64,000 nt of DNA from Saprospiraceae bacterium (GTDB lineage: Bacteria; Bacteroidota; Bacteroidia; Chitinophagales; Saprospiraceae): contig JAHBTW010000004.1 of NCBI GenBank assembly GCA_019638385.1, positions 246,001-310,000 of the forward strand, read 5' to 3'. Numbering within the stretch: the first letter of the stretch is position 1; the number at the start of each line of letters is the position of its first letter. The notes below the pieces were generated by a model. It saw nothing but the letters and a program-made list of their open reading frames with translations, was not told the origin of the DNA and made no database searches. Positions 52,515 through 61,669 of this stretch are shown in pieces. Made by a program: the position numbers and the translations under genes.

Positions 52515-54092
52515 TCAGAAAACTTTCTGCACACCGAGCTGAACACCCCAGGCGTACTGATTGATGTTGAAAGCAGGTCGTTCGATGACCGGCTGCATGC
52601 CTTGCCGGTAGGTCGGTTCCACGCTCAGCAGCCAGCCCGGATGCGGGCGGTACCATAACGCAGCGCCGAGTTGGAAATCGGGTACTACTTTGCGGATGTT
52701 TTCCACTCTTCGATCTACGGCAATGACGCGTGTAGCCAGGCCTCGCTGCCCTACTTTCGACATGGCGCTGAATTGCTGCCCTTGCAGGAAATTCATGGCC
52801 AGGCCGCCTTTCAGCCCTGCCGACCAGCGCCCGGCGGTTACAAAATAATGCACGTTGAGCGGCACGGTGACATACCGGATTTCCGTGGTGGCCTCCATTT
52901 CTACATTGATAAACTGCCCCGGCGTGATGGGCAGGTTGTTCGGGTTTCGTTGCATACGCAGCTCCACATACGCATCGCCGTAAGAGGAAGGAACGGTGAG
53001 GTGGTAAGCGCCGGCGAGTTGTCCGTTGCCGACCGGGCGTTCCCGACCGGGGTCGAAATTGATGCGAAAACGATGCAGGGATTGTTGCTGCATGGTGTAA
53101 ATGCCCACGCCTGATGTGATCGCCCAGCGCCGGTTGGGCATCCAGCCTACTCGTGTGCCGAACTCCGTCGTCCAGGCCGCGAATTCATTTTCTTTCAGAT
53201 AGGCAGGCAATTCATCTACCGGGCGCGATGACTGTATGGTGCGAAAAGTGCGATTTGGGGAAATCATCGCTCCAACAAAAAAGCGGCTGCCGCCCGACAC
53301 CGGTTTTATTGTATGGGGCACTGCGCCCAGTGCTGCAGGCACGGCAGAGAGGGGTTCCAATTCCGTCAAGGATAGTAGGTGCAGGTGATCTACCGGGGTA
53401 AAGGTTGTTGGCGCGGCGTCTTGTTCCGGGGCCGTTTGGTCATTTTCTGAAGAAAGCAGAACCGTTACTGTGGTGTTTTCATCGGGAGCGTTTTCAACCG
53501 GTGCATTGTCGGCGGCGGTGCTTTCTTTCGCGACGACGAGCGGGGGATTTATCGCAGGCGATTCAGTGGCTTCGGCGGCTGCCATCGCTGGATTTACCGC
53601 CGATGTTTTTTGCTTTTGGTTTTGCGATATTTGGGAAATAAGGGATGCTTTTGAAGTCACATTACTTTGCTGTTTGCGGGTGGTAAGCGCATCGTCGGTT
53701 GTTGTTTCAGCATCCGGTATGGATTGGGAAACGGTGGCGGATGTACTGCCCTCGGTATGAATGGCCGCCGCTTCCTGCATTTCAGGCTGCTCAGTTGCAT
53801 TGGCTGCCGTTTCATGGAGGCCGGTTTGTTGTGTCGGGGCCGGCTGATTTTTTGCTACCGGTTGTGAGGCCACGATGGCAAAAACAGCGATTAACACCAC
53901 GGCCACACCTCCTGCTATCCACCCCCAGAAATGGAACGGCCCTGTTGCGGCCGGCGGCGGGGGCGCGATTTTATGCCAAAGCGCATCGGGCGGCGTATCC
54001 CAGTCGGAGGGCGGCGCCGATTCCCAATCTTGGACCGTTTGGCGGATTCGATTTTCCAAAGGATCGTTGTTGTGCCAATGATTTCCCATCAT
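52515..54092 (-). CDS. Trans-envelope anti-sigma factor with outer-membrane beta-barrel (second copy)
   Basis: A 525-residue protein with the layout of the one at 12.0-13.5 kb. A cytoplasmic tail of about 53 residues contains WDTPPDALWHKIAPPPP, close to the PPPPDADLMW of the other copy. One membrane helix lies at about 54-76. A Thr/Ala/Glu-rich low-complexity linker runs to about 265, and a barrel-like region (FFVGAMISPNRTF, WAITSGVGIYTM, AWGVQLGVQKVF) occupies the C-terminus. ATG at 54092 is chosen; a TTG at 54104 would overlap the sigma stop. There is no signal peptide. Anti-sigma function is inferred from coupling to the sigma gene. Confidence 0.82.
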   Translation of the reverse strand: MMGNHWHNNDPLENRIRQTVQDWESAPPSDWDTPPDALWHKIAPPPPAATGPFHFWGWIAGGVAVVLIAVFAIVASQPVAKNQPAPTQQTGLHETAANATEQPEMQEAAAIHTEGSTSATVSQSIPDAETTTDDALTTRKQQSNVTSKASLISQISQNQKQKTSAVNPAMAAAEATESPAINPPLVVAKESTAADNAPVENAPDENTTVTVLLSSENDQTAPEQDAAPTTFTPVDHLHLLSLTELEPLSAVPAALGAVPHTIKPVSGGSRFFVGAMISPNRTFRTIQSSRPVDELPAYLKENEFAAWTTEFGTRVGWMPNRRWAITSGVGIYTMQQQSLHRFRINFDPGRERPVGNGQLAGAYHLTVPSSYGDAYVELRMQRNPNNLPITPGQFINVEMEATTEIRYVTVPLNVHYFVTAGRWSAGLKGGLAMNFLQGQQFSAMSKVGQRGLATRVIAVDRRVENIRKVVPDFQLGAALWYRPHPGWLLSVEPTYRQGMQPVIERPAFNINQYAWGVQLGVQKVF

Positions 54093-54100
54093 ACTTCGAT

Positions 54101-54640
54101 TCAATTCACAAAAGATTTTTCTAACTGCCGGCGCAACTGCGCTTTGGCCTTAAATAATTGGGTTTTGGAGGTGCTTTCGCTGATGTGTAGCGACTCCGCA
54201 ATTTCCTTGTGCGAAAATCCCTCGATGACGTACAGGTTGAAAACGGTACGGTAGCCTTCCGGCAATCGCTGCAACAACTGCACGATGTGGCGGGCGTTCC
54301 AGTCTTCATCCGGCATCCAGGATTGAGCCAGGCCGTCGGGGATCAACTCCTCCGACACAATAGTGGCTTGTGTGGCGCGGCGGCGCAGGTATTGCAACGC
54401 GGTGCGCAGTACTACCTGCCGTATCCAACCGCCCAATTCGCCTTCTCCGCGAAACTGCGGCAAATCGGAAAAAACGCGGATGAAGCCTTCCTGCAGCAGG
54501 TCTTCGGCTTCGGCGGCATTGCCGGCATAACGCAGGCACAAGCGATACATGGGGGTTTTGTATCGCTCGTACAATTGCCGTTGCGCCTCCGGTTTATGCT
54601 TGAGACACTCGGCCAGCAGATGCTTTTCCTTGTCGTCCAC
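54101..54640 (-). CDS. ECF-type RNA polymerase sigma factor
   Basis: A 179-residue ECF sigma factor. Region 2: MYRLCLRYAGNAAEAEDLLQEGFIRVFSDLPQF. Region 4: LPEGYRTVFNLYVIEGFSHKEIAESLHISESTSKTQLFKAKAQLR. It begins with GTG at 54640. The following anti-sigma gene starts within 12 bases of its stop. A heptanucleotide repeat island lies just upstream, so its promoter is close to or within that island. Confidence 0.94.
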   Translation of the reverse strand: MDDKEKHLLAECLKHKPEAQRQLYERYKTPMYRLCLRYAGNAAEAEDLLQEGFIRVFSDLPQFRGEGELGGWIRQVVLRTALQYLRRRATQATIVSEELIPDGLAQSWMPDEDWNARHIVQLLQRLPEGYRTVFNLYVIEGFSHKEIAESLHISESTSKTQLFKAKAQLRRQLEKSFVN

Positions 54641-54653
54641 GTAAGTTATTATC

Positions 54654-54748
54654 GGTTGTCAGTTGTCCGTTATGCTGAGCGGAGCATGTGGTTGCCAATT
54701 TGCCCTTTGCCAATTTGCCCTTTGCTCTATGCCCTCTGCTACATGGTG
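54654..54748. repeat. Heptanucleotide repeat island
   Basis: Between the divergently ending TMTC-like gene and the sigma gene the sequence runs GTTGTCA, GTTGTCC, GTTATGC, then TTGCCAA, TTTGCCC, TTTGCCA, ATTTGCCC, TTTGCTC, TATGCCC, TCTGCTA. It shares words with the islands at 2.0 kb (GTTGTCA, GCTCTATGCC) and 47.2 kb (TTTGCCC on the other strand). Confidence 0.8.
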
Positions 54749-54776
54749 CAAAATCCAGTCCTGAGGTTGTCTGAGC

Positions 54777-56768
54777 CTAACGTTGTTTTCGCCGTTCGGT
54801 GATGCCCGGTTCGAGGGCTTCTGCTTTCGCAATACATTCGTCGTGGCGGGCCGCGTCGCCGAGGCTGAGGTAGGTAATGGCGAGATCGAACCAGGTGTCG
54901 GCATGGTCGGCTTTCACCTCTATTGCTTTTAGGAAGAATTGTTGGGCCTGTGCAAAATTTTGGCCTACGCCGTTGGCCACGCCCAGCAGACGAAGGGTTT
55001 CAAACTCATCGGGGCGCATTTTATGTGCCTCGTTGAGGTACTGGAGCGCTTTGGGCAGATCGCCGCGCTGCTCGCCGTAGTATTTGCCTGCATCCCGGTA
55101 GGTGATGCCGAGGTTTTCCAATGCATCGGAGTAAGAAGGATCAATGGACAAGGCGTTTTGGTATGCCTGTATGGACGCCTCGAATTCTTTGAGATAGTTG
55201 AGGCAGTTGCCCAGCAACAGGTAAGCATTTTTGTAGGTAGGATGAATGCGAATGGCCTCTTGCAAGTGCGGCACGGCTTCGCGCAGCATGGCTTCTCGGC
55301 GGGCTTCGTTTTCGGGCTTGATGGCTTGGGTGAAAAGTTCTCCGCCGGCGGCGTTGCGCAGTTTGGCGCTGTTGGGAGAGGTTTTTACATCGGTGGTGAA
55401 GAGCGTGTAGTTGTCTTTCCATACCGCATTTCGGGTGATGGTTTTGATGGAAAACAACAGCGCCACGAGGCCGATAAGGGCCATGCCCCAGGCCGGACGA
55501 TTCACTTTGCCGCGTTTGAACAGTCGATATACCAACACCGCCGCCGCGATACAAAAACCCACGGAGGGCATATAAATAAAGCGTTCTGACATGTTGGTAC
55601 CCACCGGGAACACAATATTGGACACAATGGAAAGTGTGATGATATAAAACAGAATGCCGAAGCTGACAGGGTCTTTTCGGCGCAAGCCGAGCACTGCCCA
55701 CACGATCAAAGCGATGTGCAACCCCAAACTCAACAGGGCTTTCCAATTGCCCCAGTCGGCTATGCCGATGTGCCGGGGATAGTAGTCGTGGGTGAGCGGG
55801 TGCGGCACAACGAGCAGGCGCAGGTACTCGCCGAGGGTGACCATAATGGTGGCGCTTTTCTCGCCGGCGCTAAACGGAACCCATTGATTGTTTACCACTT
55901 TGAGGAAGGGGTTGTTCATCAATTCCATCGGCGCATCGCCGAATTGCCAGCCCAATACGGCTGCCCGTATCATCAGAAAAATGGCTGCCGCTATCCATAA
56001 AGGCAAAGTATGCAGCAGGATTTTTGAGAAATCAGCTTTGCTGAAAAAGTAAAACGCGAGCGGGGTCACGGCCAAAAATGTAATGGTATTTTCTTTCGAT
56101 AGCAGCGCTGCGAAAAAGCAGGTAGCGGCGAGAAGGTGCCACAGCGGTTGTTTGTTTTTAAATGCTTTTAAGGTAAAAAACAAGGCTGCCAGGCTGCCGA
56201 GCAGCGCCACAATTTCATCCCGCCCCTTGATGTTGGCCACTGCTTCTGTATGAACGGGGTGACTCACAAAAAGCAGGGCCGCGCCGAGCGCCACGAATAC
56301 CTGCTCTTTCCCCGGTCGAAACAGTCCTATAATCAACCAATACAACATCGCGCCGGTAAGCCCGTACAACAGCGCATTGACGATGTGCCCCACGAGCGCC
56401 TGCCGGTCTTTGAACCACGCTTTTTCGATGGCAAACATAACCGGCGTGAGAGGGCGATAGCGTCCGCCGGCTACCAAACGCGCCTTGCCGGGGTCTTTAA
56501 AAAAACCATAAAACGTATCGTATTGCAGCAATCCGGGAATGCCTTTGATACCTTCCTGGGTAAACATATTGTCGGTGATGACGATGGCGTCGTCCTGTGT
56601 GTAATCGTGTGTGAAGGTATTGGTATATAACAAAAAACCCAACAGGAATATAGCCCAGGCATACCAGGGCTTGGGATGTAGCCATGCCGGGGCCGGAGCG
56701 CCGGAGCCGGGAGTCGGGGCCGGAGGAGGCGTCTGTTTGTTCGCTTTGCTTTTGTATGATTTTGCCAT
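54777..56768 (-). CDS. TMTC-like membrane protein with C-terminal TPRs (GT-C fold)
   Basis: A 663-residue membrane protein. About eleven helices span residues 35-460; the first periplasmic loop has THDYTQDDAIVI, the acidic DD of GT-C glycosyltransferases. SHPVHTEAVANIKGRDEI and LSKENTITF are signatures of the TMTC/DUF1736 group. Residues about 480-660 contain four TPRs (YKNAYLLLGNCLNYLKEFEASIQAYQNALSIDP, DALENLGITYRDAGKYYGEQ and so on). Animal TMTCs transfer mannose to cadherins; the bacterial substrate is unknown. The start MAKSYKSK at 56768 avoids a long non-conserved extension. Confidence 0.87.
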   Translation of the reverse strand: MAKSYKSKANKQTPPPAPTPGSGAPAPAWLHPKPWYAWAIFLLGFLLYTNTFTHDYTQDDAIVITDNMFTQEGIKGIPGLLQYDTFYGFFKDPGKARLVAGGRYRPLTPVMFAIEKAWFKDRQALVGHIVNALLYGLTGAMLYWLIIGLFRPGKEQVFVALGAALLFVSHPVHTEAVANIKGRDEIVALLGSLAALFFTLKAFKNKQPLWHLLAATCFFAALLSKENTITFLAVTPLAFYFFSKADFSKILLHTLPLWIAAAIFLMIRAAVLGWQFGDAPMELMNNPFLKVVNNQWVPFSAGEKSATIMVTLGEYLRLLVVPHPLTHDYYPRHIGIADWGNWKALLSLGLHIALIVWAVLGLRRKDPVSFGILFYIITLSIVSNIVFPVGTNMSERFIYMPSVGFCIAAAVLVYRLFKRGKVNRPAWGMALIGLVALLFSIKTITRNAVWKDNYTLFTTDVKTSPNSAKLRNAAGGELFTQAIKPENEARREAMLREAVPHLQEAIRIHPTYKNAYLLLGNCLNYLKEFEASIQAYQNALSIDPSYSDALENLGITYRDAGKYYGEQRGDLPKALQYLNEAHKMRPDEFETLRLLGVANGVGQNFAQAQQFFLKAIEVKADHADTWFDLAITYLSLGDAARHDECIAKAEALEPGITERRKQR

Positions 56769-56913
56769 GAATGGTTGCTGCTTTTTGTGAGATGCCTGAC
56801 AAAGGTAAAAACCTGCCGGGTGCAGGCCAAACACGGGAGGCAAAAGAAATGGGGCCTCGTCGGTAGATTCCTCTTTTTTGTATTTTGCTGCCCAAAGTAC
56901 AACCGCATACATC

Positions 56914-58548
56914 ATGACTAAAGCAGAATTGGAAAAAAGCCAAAACGAAGACCACCTTAAACTGTTGGTTTCCAGATTGGAATACCGCATACAGAAGATC
57001 AAAGAGGGCGGCGGCAAGGCCAAAATGGAGAAAGAACACAAGCTCGGCAAAATGACGGCGCGCGAGCGGGTGGCCTACCTGATTGATCCGGATTCCCAAT
57101 TTTTAGAGTTGGGCGCTTTTGCCGGCTTCGAAATGTACGAGGAGCACGGCGGTTGTCCGGCAGCAGGAGTCGTCGTCGGCATCGGGTATGTGAAAGGGCG
57201 GCAATGCGTGATTGTGGCCAACGACGCCACGGTGAAGGCCGGCGCCTGGTTTCCCATTACGGGCAAAAAGAACCTGCGCGCACAGGAAATCTCTATGGAG
57301 AACCGCTTGCCTATCATTTATCTGGTGGATAGCGCCGGGGTGTATCTGCCCATGCAGGATGAAATTTTTCCCGATAAGGAGCACTTCGGGCGCATTTTTC
57401 GCAACAACGCCCGCATGTCGTCTATGGGCATTCCGCAAATAGCGGCCATCATGGGCAGCTGTGTGGCCGGCGGGGCGTACCTGCCCATCATGTCCGACGA
57501 GGCGCTCATCGTGGAAGGCACCGGTTCCATTTTTCTGGCCGGGCCGTATTTGGTGAAAGCAGCGATCGGCGAAGACATTGACAAAGAAACCCTCGGCGGC
57601 GCCCGTACTACCTCCGAAGTGTCGGGTATCACCGACTACAGTATGCCCGACGATAAGACCTGTTTAGATACCATTCGCGACCTTGTGGACAAGCTGGGCC
57701 ATTTTCCGAAGGCCGGTTTTGATCGCGTCGAACCCCGCGCCCCTAAAGCCGACCCGCAGGAAATATTCGGCATTATACCCGATAACAGCGCCAAGCCCTA
57801 TAATATGGTGGAAGTGCTCAAGCGCATTGTGGATGATTCCGAACTTACTTTTTATAAAAAAGACTACGGCAAAACCATTGTGTGCGCGTATGCCCGCATA
57901 GACGGTTGGGCGGTGGGCATAGTGGCCAACAATCGCGAGGTGACGCGCACTACGAAGGGCGAGATGCAGTTTGGCGGCGTCATTTATTCCGATTCTGCCG
58001 ATAAGGCTGCGCGGTTCATTATGAATTGCAATCAGAAAAAAATACCATTGGTGTTTCTGCACGATGTTACGGGGTTTATGGTCGGCTCGCGGTCCGAGCA
58101 CGGCGGCATCATTAAAGACGGCGCCAAAATGGTGAATGCAGTAGCCAACTCCACGGTACCCAAATTCAGTATTGTGGCGGGCAATTCTTTCGGGGCGGGC
58201 AACTACGCCATGTGCGGTAAGGCTTACGACCCGCGTCTCATCGTAGCCTGGCCTACTGCCAAAATAGCCGTGATGGGCGGGGATCAGGCTGCTAAAACCC
58301 TGCTGCAAATACAAACCGCTTCGCTGAAATCGAAAGGGCAGGAAATCGAAGCCGAAGACGAAGCCCGGCTGCTGCACGAAATTAAATCGCGCTACGAACA
58401 CCAAACCACGCCCTACTACGCTGCCGCCCGCCTGTGGGTGGATGAAATCATTAATCCTTTGGATACGCGCAAAGTGATTTCGATGGGTATAGAAGCTGCC
58501 AACAATGTGCCGGTTGAAGCGTTTAATGTGGGCGTTTTTCAAGTTTAA
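56914..58548 (+). CDS. Acyl-CoA carboxylase beta subunit (carboxyltransferase)
   Basis: A 544-residue carboxyltransferase subunit of a biotin-dependent acyl-CoA carboxylase, closest in pattern to methylcrotonyl-CoA carboxylase beta. N-terminal crotonase half: GKMTARERVAYLIDPDSQFLELG, MGSCVAGGAYLPIMSDEALIVEG, SEVSGITDYSMPDD. C-terminal half: VFLHDVTGFMVGSRSEHGGIIKDGAKMVNAVANSTVPK and NSFGAGNYAMCGKAYDP, the acyl and biotin sites. The alpha (biotin) subunit is not adjacent. It probably acts in branched-chain amino acid breakdown (inference). Confidence 0.93.
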   Translation: MTKAELEKSQNEDHLKLLVSRLEYRIQKIKEGGGKAKMEKEHKLGKMTARERVAYLIDPDSQFLELGAFAGFEMYEEHGGCPAAGVVVGIGYVKGRQCVIVANDATVKAGAWFPITGKKNLRAQEISMENRLPIIYLVDSAGVYLPMQDEIFPDKEHFGRIFRNNARMSSMGIPQIAAIMGSCVAGGAYLPIMSDEALIVEGTGSIFLAGPYLVKAAIGEDIDKETLGGARTTSEVSGITDYSMPDDKTCLDTIRDLVDKLGHFPKAGFDRVEPRAPKADPQEIFGIIPDNSAKPYNMVEVLKRIVDDSELTFYKKDYGKTIVCAYARIDGWAVGIVANNREVTRTTKGEMQFGGVIYSDSADKAARFIMNCNQKKIPLVFLHDVTGFMVGSRSEHGGIIKDGAKMVNAVANSTVPKFSIVAGNSFGAGNYAMCGKAYDPRLIVAWPTAKIAVMGGDQAAKTLLQIQTASLKSKGQEIEAEDEARLLHEIKSRYEHQTTPYYAAARLWVDEIINPLDTRKVISMGIEAANNVPVEAFNVGVFQV

Positions 58549-58557
58549 ACATACAAC

Positions 58558-58743
58558 ATGAAGGATAATCAAGAAACCGCTACCGCCGCCAATCAGCCGC
58601 CTGCGGATACCTCCAATCAAACTCCTGTAAGCCCGCTACGCAGGTGGCTGATGCGTTTCGGAGTGGCGGGGTTTATGTTCTTTTTCATCAAAGGCTTGGT
58701 TTGGCTGGCAGTCATTTTCGGGGTGGGAAAGTGTTTTCTCTAA
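58558..58743 (+). CDS. Small single-pass membrane protein
   Basis: A 61-residue protein with a polar N-terminus rich in Thr, Ala, Asn and Pro and one hydrophobic helix, RFGVAGFMFFFIKGLVWLAVIFGVGKCFL. It starts 9 bp after the carboxylase stop, so it is cotranscribed. The spacing and composition support a real gene. Function unknown. Confidence 0.75.
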   Translation: MKDNQETATAANQPPADTSNQTPVSPLRRWLMRFGVAGFMFFFIKGLVWLAVIFGVGKCFL

Positions 58744-58747
58744 ACCT

Positions 58748-59716
58748 ATGCCTATGGTATCCCGCGACACTTTGTGGAAAGGTATTATCGAAGACTTGGC
58801 AGAAGACCTGCTTCGGTTCTTTTTTCCGGGATATGTTGCGGACATTGACTTTACCCGGCCCGTTGAGTTTTTAGACAAAGAACTAGAACAACTCTCCTCT
58901 CCGGCTGAATCGCGACTTCGGCACGCGGATAAATTACTGAAGGTTTGGTTGAAGAGCGGAGAAGAGATGTGGTTTTTGGTGCATATTGAGGTTCAGGGCT
59001 ATTCTGATTCCGGCTTTGGTTTGCGCATGTATCAAATGTTTTATCGCATTGTGGATCGCTACCCCCTACAGTCATTCACTGCGCTTGCTATTTTTACCGA
59101 TAACAATAAGGCACAGCATATATCCGAGTACCGCAGGTCGTTTATGGGAACTGAGCTGAACTATAGGTTCAATTCATACGCGCTTATAGATCACTCTCTG
59201 GAGGAACTCGCCGCTCAGGATAATATTTTTGCAGCGGTATTGGAGGCTGCATGGGCCGGTATTCGTCAGCACCAGAATGATGAGCACTTGCTTTCGCTGA
59301 AACTATCCGTTATTCGTGGTCTATTACAGCGCAATTACCCAAAGGAAAAAGTGGGCAGAGTGCTAAACTTTATCAGGTATTATGTCCTTTTTAGACAAAA
59401 GGAGATGAGTAGTTTGTTTGAGCAAAAAATTCAGGAAACTTTTAAAAATCGTACAAATATGGGTATCGAAGAAGCTATTATACATGAAGTAGAATCCAGA
59501 GGCATTCAACTAGGCATAGAAAAAGGCATGGAAAAAGGCATGGAAAAAGGCATAGAAAAAGGCATAGAAAAAGGCATAGAAAAAGGCAAGTATGAACTAC
59601 AGCGCGAAGTAATCGCCAACGGTGTAAAACAAGGTCTAAGCGCCGACTTACTTTCGATGCTTACCGGCCTTTCCATCGAAGAGGTGGAAAAGATCGTCAA
59701 CGCTTTGAAAGACTAA
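58748..59716 (+). CDS. Rpn-type PD-(D/E)XK nuclease-like protein
   Basis: A 322-residue protein of the Rpn/YhgA-like recombination-promoting nuclease group. The opening DTLWKGIIEDLAEDLLRFFFPGY is typical, followed by a nuclease core with DKLLKVWLKSGEEMWFLVHIEVQG, where Asp and the E-x-Q of IEVQG would be the active site. A C-terminal segment holds in-frame copies of GIEK/GMEK encoded by a 12-bp tandem repeat, then a helical tail. It begins 4 bp after the small membrane-protein gene. The repeat number is likely variable between strains. Confidence 0.85.
   Translation: MPMVSRDTLWKGIIEDLAEDLLRFFFPGYVADIDFTRPVEFLDKELEQLSSPAESRLRHADKLLKVWLKSGEEMWFLVHIEVQGYSDSGFGLRMYQMFYRIVDRYPLQSFTALAIFTDNNKAQHISEYRRSFMGTELNYRFNSYALIDHSLEELAAQDNIFAAVLEAAWAGIRQHQNDEHLLSLKLSVIRGLLQRNYPKEKVGRVLNFIRYYVLFRQKEMSSLFEQKIQETFKNRTNMGIEEAIIHEVESRGIQLGIEKGMEKGMEKGIEKGIEKGIEKGKYELQREVIANGVKQGLSADLLSMLTGLSIEEVEKIVNALKD
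59513..59584 (+). repeat. Six-copy 12-bp coding tandem repeat
   Basis: GGCATAGAAAAA or GGCATGGAAAAA is repeated six times without interruption, encoding GIEK or GMEK units inside the Rpn-like gene. Units differ only at one base (A/G). Changes of whole units keep the frame. Confidence 0.93.
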
Positions 59717-59734
59717 CCACTCGCGCTTCCTTGT

Positions 59735-61456
59735 TCATTTGTTCGTCTGTAATATATACGGTGTAAAATCATTCCCCTGCCGGATGTTGTCGAAAGCATC
59801 AACAGCCTGTTGGTTGCTCATAAAAAAATACTGCCCCCCGATTTTGTCGGTGAGGTGCGCCTTGGCCATGGCATCTCGCACAGGTCCTTTCACACTCACA
59901 AAAAAAGCAGAAATGCCCCGCTGTCGGTACTGCTCTATCAACTCTTCCAATGCATGTACACCCGAACTGTCCAAGGTGTTGATGCTCTCTGCATTGATGA
60001 TGAGCACTTTGAGTGCATCGCCCTTTTGGGCGGCCAATTCATCTATAGAGTCCCGGAAGTAATTCACATTGGCAAAATACAGTTGCGCATCAAATCGCAC
60101 GATGAGCACATCGGGGCGCTGCTCCAAATTGCTGAAACGCTCTACATTCCTATAAAAAAACGAATCGGGTACCCGTCCCAATACGGCAACGTGCGGCTTG
60201 GTAGTGCGATAAATTACCAACGCCAAAGACAACAAAACCCCCAACCCGATGCCCTGCTCTATGCCGATAAAAAGAGTGGCCAGAAAAGTAACGACCCACA
60301 ATGAGAAATCGCTTCGGTTGCTGCGCCACAAGTGCTTTGCCTCTTTATGATCAATCAGGCCATATACTGCCACCATAATGACAGCGGCGAGAATGGCGTT
60401 GGGCAGGAATTCGAATAGCGGTGTCAGAAACAATAAGGTGACAACGACCAATACCGCGCTGATAATAGCCGCCAACCCGGTGCGCGCACCCGCCTGGTCG
60501 TTGACTGCCGTACGGGAAAACCCGCCTGTGATCGGAAACCCTTTGAAAAAAGCAGCCCCAATATTGGCAGCGCCCAAAGCGATCAATTCCTGATTGGCAT
60601 CCAATTTATAGTTCCGATGACGCGATTGCATGGCTTTTGCCACAGCGATGCTCTCCATAAAACTCACCAACGCAATGGCAGCGGCAATGGGCAATAGCGA
60701 TTGGAGGGTGGCCCATTCAAATGAGGGTAAACCCAATGCAGGTAAGCCGCCGGGCACCTTGCCCACTATCTTCACCCCATGCTCGTGCAGCCCCAATCCC
60801 CACACCAGCAGGATGCCGCCGACCACCGCCAGCAAAGACCCCGGAAAGGATTTGCGCCAATGCTTCACCAATTGTATCAGTACAATGGCGCCGATGCCTA
60901 TGGAGAGGGTGAGCAAATTGGTTTCGCCGACGTGTTGCCAGGCGCCGGCCAGTATTTCGTGCAGGCGTTCTCCGCGCGGCAGGGATATGCCGAGCAGGTG
61001 TTTGAGTTGGCTCAAACCGATCACAATAGCCGCTGCCGAGGTGAAGCCGCTGATGACGGGGTGAGAAAGAAAATTGACCATGAACCCCAGCCGGAAAACC
61101 CCCAATAGCAGTTGCAATACGCCCACCAACAAGGCCAATAAAATGACCAAGGCTATGTACTGCTCTGTTCCTACCCCGGCTATTGCGCCCACGCCCGCAG
61201 CCGTAAGCAACGACACCATTGCCACCGGCCCTACCGCCAATTGCCGCGATGTGCCCAGCAGCGCGTATAAAATGAGCGGTACCGTAGAAGCATACAAACC
61301 ATATATAGGCGGCATGCCGGCAATCATAGCGTAGGCCATTCCTTGCGGAATGAGCATGACACCTACCGTCAGCCCGGCGGATACATCTCCTTTCAGATCA
61401 GATTTCCGATAGCCGGTAAGCCAGGATAGTGCGGGAATAAATTTGTCTAATTGCAT
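59735..61456 (-). CDS. SulP-family anion transporter with STAS domain
   Basis: A 573-residue inner-membrane transporter. About 12-14 helices occupy residues 20-430, with the SulP signatures GLTVGVMLIPQGMAYAMIAGMPPIYGLYAS and a late GGFSRTAVNDQAGARTGLA. A cytoplasmic STAS domain follows (about 440-555), including VLIINAESINTLDSSGVHALEELI. SulP proteins carry sulfate, bicarbonate or other anions; the genomic neighbours do not settle the substrate, although a rhodanese lies 1 kb away. Confidence 0.93.
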   Translation of the reverse strand: MQLDKFIPALSWLTGYRKSDLKGDVSAGLTVGVMLIPQGMAYAMIAGMPPIYGLYASTVPLILYALLGTSRQLAVGPVAMVSLLTAAGVGAIAGVGTEQYIALVILLALLVGVLQLLLGVFRLGFMVNFLSHPVISGFTSAAAIVIGLSQLKHLLGISLPRGERLHEILAGAWQHVGETNLLTLSIGIGAIVLIQLVKHWRKSFPGSLLAVVGGILLVWGLGLHEHGVKIVGKVPGGLPALGLPSFEWATLQSLLPIAAAIALVSFMESIAVAKAMQSRHRNYKLDANQELIALGAANIGAAFFKGFPITGGFSRTAVNDQAGARTGLAAIISAVLVVVTLLFLTPLFEFLPNAILAAVIMVAVYGLIDHKEAKHLWRSNRSDFSLWVVTFLATLFIGIEQGIGLGVLLSLALVIYRTTKPHVAVLGRVPDSFFYRNVERFSNLEQRPDVLIVRFDAQLYFANVNYFRDSIDELAAQKGDALKVLIINAESINTLDSSGVHALEELIEQYRQRGISAFFVSVKGPVRDAMAKAHLTDKIGGQYFFMSNQQAVDAFDNIRQGNDFTPYILQTNK

Positions 61457-61472
61457 CGGATTTTCCAGTTTT

Positions 61473-61578
61473 TATACCTCGCACCGTAAGGTGCGTAGCC
61501 AATTTTGTCATACCGAGCGCTGCTACCAAATGCTTATGCCGAAGGCTATACACGACTTGCCTGGCAGCGCGAGGTATA
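61473..61578. repeat. Structured dispersed element, copy B
   Basis: A 106-bp relative of the element at 51462-51573. The terminal inverted repeat extends to ten perfect bases (TATACCTCGC ... GCGAGGTATA). The first hairpin is CGCACC-GTAA-GGTGCG, keeping the stem but changing the loop from GCGA to GTAA. The block AGCCAATTTTGTCATACC is unchanged. It lies in the divergent gap between the SulP gene and the next lipoprotein gene. Confidence 0.85.
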
Positions 61579-61669
61579 ATTCAACCAAATGGCAGCCGCA
61601 AAGGTAATAACACCTCATGCCTGAAATGAGTGATGTCGGTCACAACACAACAGCGCTGCAATTCTCTTG

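Noticed and set aside
57664..58620. 318-codon open frame opposite the carboxylase beta subunit
   Set aside because: The plus-strand frame is an unmistakable carboxyltransferase; the antisense frame has low-complexity His/Gly/Arg content and no motifs.
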